Source: an uncultured Eubacteriales bacterium
GTDB taxonomy: Bacteria; Bacillota; Clostridia; Oscillospirales; CAG-272
NCBI GenBank assembly: GCA_910586545.1
Contig: CAJUIQ010000005.1
Coordinates: forward strand, 13,574-77,573
DNA: 64,000 bases
Direction: 5' to 3'
Below the pieces are notes generated by a model that saw only the letters and a list, made by a program, of their open reading frames with translations, searched no databases and had not been told where the DNA came from. How positions within the stretch are numbered: position 1 is the stretch's first letter; every line of letters starts with the position of its first letter. Made by a program: the position numbers and the translations under genes. Positions 43,897-51,500 of this stretch are shown here, one piece after another.

Positions 43897-46749
43897 ATGA
43901 AAAAACTATTATCGGTTTTTGTGGTAGTAGCTTTGCTCGTGACAAGCCTGTGTTCGGCTTTTCTCGTGATTGCTGCTGACAACGAGACCGCGGGCAACGA
44001 AACGCATAATTATGATGCTTTCACCATCCATATGGACAATGCTACCATATATGAAGGTGAAACAAAAGCAGATGTTGGGCTTTATTGGGATGGCAATACT
44101 GCCGAAATTAACCCCGATGACATTATGGGAGCAACGCTGCTGATTTACTATCCTAAGACCCTGACTTTTGCTGGTTTTAAAACATCTGACGGTATTCCTC
44201 AGGGAGATTGGGAAAACTGGGAAGCAGATAAGGTGCTCAACCAGGAAAATGTACAGGCAACAGCAAATGCTGCTGGCGCTTTTGAAGCTTGCAACGTAGA
44301 TGTTCCGGCTGGACCGGATAGCGATTATCGTTTTGTAAAGTTGCTGCTGGACCGCAATATGAAAGATGCTAGCTATTACAATGGTTTGCTTGGCACTCTG
44401 AGCTTTGATGTTGCGGCAGATGCCGAGGTTGGTACATACGAAATCGGTATCGCAACAGCGTCTAAGTACATTATGACTTTGAATCCGCTGACTTACATTG
44501 ATCCTGTTCTTGTAAAAGGCAGTGTGAGTGTTGCAGAGACTCCTGTAGATGGCGCGACTTTCTCTGTAGGTTCTGCAACAGGTGTAAATGGTGGAGAAGT
44601 CACTGTTCCTGTGAAATTGGATGCGAACTCTGGCTTGTTTATTGCAAGACTGGGCCTGCAATATGATGCCAGTGTATTTACTGTAAAAGAGATTACTGCC
44701 GGCGATATGATCGGAGCGAACCACTTCCTTTCCAGCATAGACGATCAAGGAAATGTTATGCTGTATTTTGAGGCGGGTGAAGCTGCAGACTTTACAGGCA
44801 CAGGTACGATTGCTAATGTAACCTTTACAGTAGCAACACCTGATAAGGTAGCCGGAGAACATCAGATCGCTCCTACGGTAGTAGAAGTTCTTACTTATGA
44901 GGAAGAAGCTCTTGAAACTACATTGGTTCCCGGAACCGTAACAATTGAGGTTTCCGAAACCATGAAGATTGAAGTTGCTGAAGTATCTGGTCCCCGCTTC
45001 CAGGAAGTTACGGTTCCTGTTAGCGTTGGCAGAAATACAGAAGGCATCTGGGCAATCCGTGCAGAATTTGATTATGATACCACCGCTTTGGAATTTATAG
45101 GCGTGGAAGATGGCCTCTTTAGTATTGCAAATGGATACAGTGAACTGGATGGTAAGATTACTGTCTTCATTGAAAAAGATGCAATGCAGAATGTAACAGA
45201 TGTAGATGGTGTTTTGTATTCTTTGAAGTTCAAAGCACTTGTTGAAGGTGAAACGCCGATCAGCATGGACGTGAAGGAAGTTATCAACTTGGATGAAGAA
45301 AATGTTGATTTCCTGCCTGCAGGCGGTTCTGTTACCGTAACTCCTTGCGAACACGTAAGCGGTGAGACTTATACTGCTGTTACGAAGAAGCCTACAATGT
45401 ATGAAGAAGGCGTTCTTTCTACACTCTGTAAGGAGTGTGATGGAGAAATCAGTACAACATCGATTCCTAAGGTTGCTGGTTTGTCTCCTGAAAAGACAGA
45501 ACAGTATGCTGGTCAGCAGGCAAAGGTTCCTGTAAAGCTGTTGAATAATCCTGGTGTTGTATCTGTGGGCGCAGAGTTTGTATATGATCCGGCTCAGATG
45601 ACTTTTGCTGGCTTGGAGAGCGGACTCTTTACAACTGACCAATTTAGCGTAAGTGATAAAGATGGCACGTTGACCATTTTCGTAGAAAGCCCTGAAGTGG
45701 CAGATGTTACAGAAGACGGCGTAGCTTTCTACATGCTGTTTGATATTCCGGACAGCGCGACTATACTGGATGAATATACCTTTACCGGTTCTTCTATCGA
45801 TAACTATAACGTAAATGCAGACGAAGAGTATGTTAGTATTGAAGTTGACAATGGTATTGTCAAAGTGAAATGCCCGCATACGGATAAACTGCCGCCTGAA
45901 ACAGTTGAACCTACTTGTACTGAACCTGGCTATATCGAGGAAAAGTGTGCACTGTGTGGTGAAATAGTGACACAGGACGTAGATCCTGCACACCCTGACG
46001 CATTAGGCCATGATGAGGGCGAGCCTGTTATAGATCCTGCTCCTACTTGTACAGAGACAGGTATGAAATATGTATATTGTGAGCGGTGCGATGAACTGCT
46101 GTCTTCTACAACAGTTGACGCAACTGGCCACAAGGATGGCACTCCCGTTGCAGAACCGGCAGCTACTTGTACAACAACAGGTACGCTGAATACCTACTGT
46201 GAGACTTGTGGAGAGTTGACCCATACAGAAACCATTCCGGTTATTCCTCATACTGAGGATGCTGGTGTCGTAACAAAAGAAGCAACGTGTAAAGAAGAAG
46301 GCGTAAAAACCTATACTTGTACTGTTTGTGACAATGAAGTACGCACTGAAACAATTGAAAAAATTCCGCATACTCCTGGTGAATGGTTAACAGTTAAAGA
46401 ACCTACCGAAACCGAAACAGGTTTGAAAACACAAAGTTGTACTGTTTGTGGAGATGAGCTGAATAGAGAAGTGATACCTGCTAAGGGTACAGACACAACA
46501 GTGCCTGATCCCGAGGACACTACAGATACTGGCAATACGCAGGAACCTGCTGATACTACAGCTCCTGACGTAACAACCGATGGCGATGGTAGCAATGAAC
46601 CGGCTGATTCTACAACCCAGCCCGGTAGTGGTAACAATCCTCCGAAGACAGGCGACTATATGGTTTATATCATTATCGTTGCGGTTGTTGCAGTGGTAGG
46701 TTGTGCAGCAGTAATCATTATTAGAAAGAAGAAAACTTCTGTAAAATAA
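43897..46749 (+). CDS. Cohesin-repeat surface scaffoldin with Cys-rich repeats and PPKTG anchor
   Basis: 950 residues. Signal peptide about 1-27; four cohesin-like domains at about 45-215 (divergent), 220-350, 350-480 and 530-665, of which the second is clearest ('GGEVTVPVKLDANSGLF', 'LGLQYDASVFTV', 'GTIANVTFTV'). Then about five repeats of the type 'EPTCTEPGYIEEKCALCGE' (670-870), a Thr/Pro/Asp-rich linker, and a C-terminal PPKTG (915-919) followed by a membrane span and 'RKKK', a sortase-type anchor of the PPKTG kind seen in Clostridioides. It is probably wall-anchored and displays proteins with dockerins, such as the five encoded in this window. It has a strong promoter, ggaggt RBS and terminator. 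Cohesin-like domains also occur outside cellulosomes, so docking is inferred. Confidence 0.82.
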   Translation: MKKLLSVFVVVALLVTSLCSAFLVIAADNETAGNETHNYDAFTIHMDNATIYEGETKADVGLYWDGNTAEINPDDIMGATLLIYYPKTLTFAGFKTSDGIPQGDWENWEADKVLNQENVQATANAAGAFEACNVDVPAGPDSDYRFVKLLLDRNMKDASYYNGLLGTLSFDVAADAEVGTYEIGIATASKYIMTLNPLTYIDPVLVKGSVSVAETPVDGATFSVGSATGVNGGEVTVPVKLDANSGLFIARLGLQYDASVFTVKEITAGDMIGANHFLSSIDDQGNVMLYFEAGEAADFTGTGTIANVTFTVATPDKVAGEHQIAPTVVEVLTYEEEALETTLVPGTVTIEVSETMKIEVAEVSGPRFQEVTVPVSVGRNTEGIWAIRAEFDYDTTALEFIGVEDGLFSIANGYSELDGKITVFIEKDAMQNVTDVDGVLYSLKFKALVEGETPISMDVKEVINLDEENVDFLPAGGSVTVTPCEHVSGETYTAVTKKPTMYEEGVLSTLCKECDGEISTTSIPKVAGLSPEKTEQYAGQQAKVPVKLLNNPGVVSVGAEFVYDPAQMTFAGLESGLFTTDQFSVSDKDGTLTIFVESPEVADVTEDGVAFYMLFDIPDSATILDEYTFTGSSIDNYNVNADEEYVSIEVDNGIVKVKCPHTDKLPPETVEPTCTEPGYIEEKCALCGEIVTQDVDPAHPDALGHDEGEPVIDPAPTCTETGMKYVYCERCDELLSSTTVDATGHKDGTPVAEPAATCTTTGTLNTYCETCGELTHTETIPVIPHTEDAGVVTKEATCKEEGVKTYTCTVCDNEVRTETIEKIPHTPGEWLTVKEPTETETGLKTQSCTVCGDELNREVIPAKGTDTTVPDPEDTTDTGNTQEPADTTAPDVTTDGDGSNEPADSTTQPGSGNNPPKTGDYMVYIIIVAVVAVVGCAAVIIIRKKKTSVK

Positions 46750-46802
46750 TGTATATGCATTATTTAGGCACAGGTAGTCCAGAAGGACTAAAATAAAGAA
46801 AT

Positions 46803-46848
46803 AAGGCATGGACTGCTTCTGTAGAAATACAGAGAGTCCGTGCCTTTT
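46803..46848 (+). terminator. Scaffoldin terminator
   Basis: ggcatggact/agtccgtgcc outer stem with an inner ttctgt/acaga stem, then tttt. Confidence 0.8.
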
Positions 46849-46873
46849 CTTATGCTCTCTAATTATAAGAACA

Positions 46874-46905
46874 AATAAAAAGTCCCAGGAATATTTACCT
46901 GGGAC
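46874..46905 (-). terminator. Terminator of zinc-ribbon membrane protein
   Basis: gtcccagg/cctgggac hairpin; on the minus strand it is followed by a T-rich run (tttttattt). Confidence 0.8.
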
Positions 46906-46915
46906 AAATACATAA

Positions 46916-47410
46916 TTATAACTTTTTTGTAAGTTTTCCAAGAAAGGGAAGTTCTTTTGCTTTCCCTTGCAGCACGTTGGATATTCCAATAACAATTAAG
47001 GCTAAAATAGCCAAGCCCAATAGAGCGTGGAGGAAAACTAGAAGAAAACCGATTGGACGAATCCAGCTAAGTAAGGATCTCAGCGTAGCCATAATAAGAT
47101 TAATTACCACTTCAAAGAGAAAGAGAATCATCCCTTGCTTTGCATGAAATTGGCTAAATCTCGATTTTTGTGCGGTAAAATAGGGCACAATGAATAAAAT
47201 TCCCAAATAGGCTAAAACTCCCATTCCTTTGTGCTCTTGTATATCCCTGGGCTCGAATGATTCAGTATAATCTTCAGCAGTGCCGAATGCGCCTGTAGAT
47301 TTTGCATAGGATTCTTTAAACGGATCATTTTGATTGGCTTGAGTTTTACATGAAAAGCATAAGGCGCCATTCCCTTCAAATTGAGCGCCACATTTTGTAC
47401 AAAAAGGCAT
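46916..47410 (-). CDS. Zinc-ribbon membrane protein (DUF4870-like)
   Basis: 164 residues. The N-terminus is a zinc ribbon ('MPFCTKCGAQFEGNGALCFSC', read in two knuckles CxxC/CxxC), followed by a polar linker and three hydrophobic segments at about 64-82, 92-110 and 118-145. The middle part ('LAYLGILFIVPYF' then 'FHAKQGMILFLFEV') looks like the DUF4870/Tic20-like family of small membrane proteins. No function is established. It lies alone on the minus strand with its own terminator; ggagactcc-type sequence precedes the start. Confidence 0.75.
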   Translation of the reverse strand: MPFCTKCGAQFEGNGALCFSCKTQANQNDPFKESYAKSTGAFGTAEDYTESFEPRDIQEHKGMGVLAYLGILFIVPYFTAQKSRFSQFHAKQGMILFLFEVVINLIMATLRSLLSWIRPIGFLLVFLHALLGLAILALIVIGISNVLQGKAKELPFLGKLTKKL

Positions 47411-47479
47411 ATGGAGTCTCCTCTTGCGTAGATTATAAATATGTTAGCATATAAAATACCCTATGTCAATATTTTATGT

Positions 47480-47519
47480 AAAAAAGCGCTTTATCTTTAT
47501 TTGATAAAGCGCTTTTTTA
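47480..47519. terminator. Bidirectional terminator between zinc-ribbon gene and rubredoxin
   Basis: Perfect 15-bp stem aaaaagcgctttatc/gataaagcgcttttt. It ends the minus-strand rubredoxin transcript. Confidence 0.88.
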
Positions 47520-47525
47520 TGCATG

Positions 47526-47690
47526 TTAGTCTTCTACGGCCTCAAATTGTTCTTTGCCTACAGCACATAGGGGACAGGCGAAATCTTCAGGAACATCTTT
47601 CCATTTAGTCCCCGGTCCAATTCCCATATCAGGCGCTCCAGTTTCTTCATCATAAACATATCCGCAAACAGTACAAACATATTTTGCCAT
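47526..47690 (-). CDS. Rubredoxin
   Basis: 54 residues with the two iron-binding knuckles 'CTVCGY' (near 6-11) and 'CPLCAVGK' (near 39-46), the 'YDEETGAPDMGIGPGTKW' loop and 'VPEDFACP', all typical of rubredoxin. It carries one iron and moves single electrons, often in defence against oxygen in anaerobes. ATG 47690 fits the usual rubredoxin start ('MAKYVC'); the longer open frame to 47723 adds 11 untypical residues. Monocistronic. Confidence 0.96.
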   Translation of the reverse strand: MAKYVCTVCGYVYDEETGAPDMGIGPGTKWKDVPEDFACPLCAVGKEQFEAVED

Positions 47691-47896
47691 ATTTTTACCA
47701 TACCTTTCTTTGGCTTGTGCCATTGTATATAATTTTACTTTTTATTAGTATATCTAAATAAATAGAATTTATATGTGATAAAATTACGTAATATAATAAA
47801 TCTTTTTTGAATGGTGTCAACGTAACAAATATAAATAAAATAGCTATCATTTGTATATGCTTGTATAAATGACTTCTTCTTTTTTATAAAAAAAGG

Positions 47897-47925
47897 TTGA
47901 CAGAATACTGTTTTCTGTGTATAAT
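47897..47925 (+). promoter_or_regulatory. tRNA-Ser promoter
   Basis: Consensus TTGACA, 17-base spacer, consensus TATAAT, 40 bases before the tRNA. Confidence 0.92.
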
Positions 47926-47965
47926 AAAAAAGCTGTTAGAAATGATAGTTCCATGCAGGCTGAAC

Positions 47966-48057
47966 GGAGAAGTACTCAAGTTGGCCGAAGAGGCGCCCCT
48001 GCTAAGGGTGTAGGTCGGGTAACCGGCGCGAGAGTTCAAATCTCTCCTTCTCCGCCA
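47966..48057 (+). tRNA. tRNA-Ser (anticodon GCU)
   Basis: 92 bases with an acceptor stem ggagaag/cttctcc, anticodon loop ctgctaa (anticodon gct at 48001-48003), a long variable arm (taggtcgggtaaccggcg), T-arm with gttcaaatc and an encoded CCA end. It reads AGC/AGU codons. Its own promoter and terminator flank it. Confidence 0.96.
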
Positions 48058-48062
48058 ATGCT

Positions 48063-48112
48063 AGAACCCATGTAAAAGCTTAACTAGCTTTTACATGGGT
48101 TCTTTCTTTTTA
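48063..48112 (+). terminator. tRNA-Ser terminator
   Basis: agaacccatgtaaaagct/agcttttacatgggttct perfect stem followed by a T-rich run. Confidence 0.92.
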
Positions 48113-48156
48113 TCTTGAAATAGGGATAGAACATATTTGGGGGCGCTTTCCCTATC

Positions 48157-48312
48157 TTAAGTTTTTTCTAAGACTAGGTACGGAAAATTTTCCAGAAGAA
48201 TAGTGGGTTTCTCAACTATATTTCCATAGAGATGGAAACTGCAAGATATCTTTTCATTATCATACACATATCGAGATTTATATCTGTCTACCGAAACCAT
48301 ATTTTTAGCCAT
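48157..48312 (-). pseudogene. Small open frame, possible gene remnant
   Basis: A 51-codon frame ('MAKNMVSVDRYKSRYVYDNE' start, 'FHLYGNIVEKPTILLENFPY' near the end). The same frame continues upstream without a stop for about 20 more codons ('RFSGVFIYQ' just before the Met), but no start or close ribosome binding site is seen, so it looks like the 3' end of a decayed gene. No family recognised. The rest of 48113-48529 shows no other gene; a clear promoter for the Rhs gene was not found there. Confidence 0.3.
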
Positions 48313-48529
48313 TTGATAGATAAAAACACCACTGAATCTGCCTCCTGTATGTTGATCACGGTGGGGTTTTCTTTATAAAACAATTAAATTTTTTATGTTG
48401 ATGCTAACCTCAAGATGATATTTTCCGATACTAAGCTCCATTTCGGTAAAATGACCGTTATGGCAGGTAAGAGAAGCAAATATATACCTTGTACAATCAA
48501 CTTTCTATAAATTGGACAGTACTTGGCCG

Positions 48530-48575
48530 GTTTCTCCTTTATGATAAAGCATCCCAAATATCATAAAGGAGAAAC
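48530..48575 (+). promoter_or_regulatory. 17-bp hairpin covering the Rhs gene ribosome binding site
   Basis: Perfect inverted repeat gtttctcctttatgata (48530-48546) and tatcataaaggagaaac (48559-48575), 12-base loop, two bases before ATG 48578. The ribosome binding site aaaggag is inside the 3' arm, so the folded RNA should block translation. There is no T-run, so it is not a terminator. Confidence 0.8.
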
Positions 48576-48577
48576 AA

Positions 48578-51500
48578 ATGAAAGATTACAAGAAAAGAAC
48601 AAATGCGTTGGAACAAGAAACGCCCAGAACGGATGATGCGCCAGGAAAGCTAAGGCTGGCAGAAAAAGAGGCCGTTCCTCTTTGGGAAGACATGTCGCGG
48701 CGCGGTAAAAATAGGAAAGTCTATACCCGAGACGGCATATGGAGAGAAGCGGTGTATTTTGCCAATCCAGTACATACGCTGCAGGCGGACGGAGCCTATG
48801 AGGAAATTTCGGAATGTGTTCATTTGGAAGCAAAAGAAGCGTATTTTGAAAATAGTTTTGGCAGATTTCAGGTGCGGTTTAACAGAAAAAAAGAGTTTGA
48901 CGAAATATTTCGAATGGAAAAAGAGGGATGCTGTCTTACTGTTTCTCCGCTTAAGCGGAGTCGTGGAAATAACTATTTGGAAGCCCCCTTGTGTCACGAA
49001 GAAGGAAACGGAGAGTATCTGCTGTATGAAAATGCCGCAGATCATGCGGATTATCGATACTCTGTAACCGGTGACCGCGTGAAAGAAGACATCGTCATTC
49101 GGGAAAGGGCAGACAGTTACCGATACGGATTTTTGCTGGACACTATCGGCTTGAAAATGCAGTTTCAAGAAGCAGAACGCATTCTAACTTTCTCCAGCTT
49201 GGAAACCGGAGAAGAGGTATTTATGATTCCTGCGCCTTTTATGACAGATGGTGCAGGAAATCGTAGTGACGATGTTTACTATGAAGTACGACCTGTAAAC
49301 GAGGCGCAGACGGCGCTTACAATCATTCCTGACAGCGCCTGGATTGATGAAAACGACCGCGTTTTTCCGGTAATTATTGACCCGCAGGTGGTGTTGTCCG
49401 GAGAGACGGATATGCAAACATACCGATGGAGAGACGGTAATATGATCAAAGACAGCGGAACGATTTCCGTTGGAAGTGTGCAGGCGGGAAGTTCCTGTTT
49501 CGCAAGCCGTATGTATATAAAGCTGGCGATGCCGGATATTCCGAAGCATGCACGGATTCAAAAGGTAACACTGGATTTGCACCAGCAAAAGTGTGTGGGA
49601 AACGCGCCACGTCTATGTTTGTATCAAGTCACGGGGGATATTACGGCTGGCACTTGTACGCCCAGCGCTCGTGTGGATATGCTGGATTATGCGCAGAATA
49701 CTTCTATAGGAACAGCGGCGTTGTCCTTTGACATTACTGCTTTTTATGACAGCATACGTGGGGGAGAAGCTTCTTATAGAAGCCTGATGCTGCGAGCGCA
49801 GGATGAAAGCGGCAGCCGCATATCTTATGTGGATATCTATGGATCAAACGCGGCAGCCGCAAATCAGCCGAAGATAGTCGTAACTTATGAAATCGGCGGG
49901 GTGGTGAGCACGTCGGCAAGCGTTTCTCATAATTTAGGGGCGTTTGGCCGCGCGGATATGGCGCTGCAAACCGGTTTGCTCAAGGTAGAAGCGGAAGATT
50001 TGGCATGGCAGGGAATTCGTATGCCTGTGTCCATACGGCACACGTTTCATAGTGCGCTGGCTGGATACCAGTATACACAAAACGCTGAAATAGATTTAGA
50101 TACCGCAAATTTTAGCGCCATGCGCCTAGGCAACGGCTGGAAGCTCAACTATATGCAGAGCATTGTGCCTAAAACTTTTATACACGACGGCACGGCACGC
50201 AGCGGATATGTGTTTATGGACGAATCCGGCGCCGGAATTTATCTTGTAGAAAGTACAAAAGAATATTTTAAAAAGACGTATACAACCCTGTTAGGTACAA
50301 AGAAAGAATACTATTTGTGTGAGGATCTGGCGGAGTCTGGATATATGTATGATCCTCATAAACGGGAACTTTACTACTGCGCAGATACGTATACCTTTGA
50401 TACCGCAGGCAGACTGGTTTCCATAGAAGATCAAAACAAAAACAAGCTGCAAATCGTCTATACAGCGGACAGAATCACGTCCATTATAGACGGCGCAGAC
50501 CGTGTGTTTGCTTTGGATTGGGCTGCTTCGGGTACTCTTACTTCCATTACGGGACCGGATGGAAAAAAAGTGCAGTACCAATATACAGGCGATAATCTTA
50601 CCGGTGTGATCGCGCGGGACGGGGCATATACAAAGCTGGAATATACAGACAATATGCTTACTGCCGTAAGTTCCTATGATACACAAACAGCATCTGCATA
50701 TACAGACCGAATCGAGTATGCATACGACAATGCAGGCCGTGTCGGCAGCATAAGCGAAAAGGGGAAGGAAAACCTGGAAGGTGAGACTGTTTCCTATACC
50801 TATAATATTGCCGCCCGGAAAACCACAGCGGAAAATACCATTGATCATGAGGACAAAACAGAAAAAATTTATACCGTTTATACCTTTGACAACGATGGAG
50901 CTATGCTGGGCAGCTACGCATATACGGAGAATGGGGACAAAGTGCAGATCATTCCCTCCGGTACGGGCATCAACCCCTATATTAAAGGCGTTAACTATAG
51001 CAGCGGCGCGGATAATCTGCTGCAGAATCATTCCTTCCAAACGCTGAACGGATGGGCCACATCTAGTGGAGAGTGCCCGACGCTTCAGGTAAGCGCTTAT
51101 TCCACATCACAAAATGCGCTGTATGGAAATACCGTGCTTCGTATGGAAGAAACGCTTTCCAGTTCCGGCAACGCTGGCGTTTGGCAATTGACCGATACTC
51201 TGCCGGCAGGAGAATATGCGTTTTCTGCCTATATTCGTCTGCTGTCGGATGTTGTCGGTGAAAACGATACAGCGGGCGTGTTCCTGCGGGTTACAGACAC
51301 ATCGGACACAGTCCTTGCACAAAGTGAACGGATTACGGAGAAAAGCGCGGAATATGTTCGCCTGATTCTTCCTTTTGCCTTGGCAGCAGCGCAGTCCGTC
51401 AAAGTGTGGATTTGTGTCAATGGACGCACAGCGCTTTATGCCGACGGGGCACAGCTGGAGAAAAACAGCTTTGCCAGCACATATAATTGTATGGAAAATG

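Noticed and set aside
43909..45993. 694-codon minus-strand open frame inside the scaffoldin gene
   Set aside because: It is a reverse shadow of the cohesin gene: no ribosome binding site or promoter, and Cys/Arg/Ile-rich nonsense sequence without family signs.
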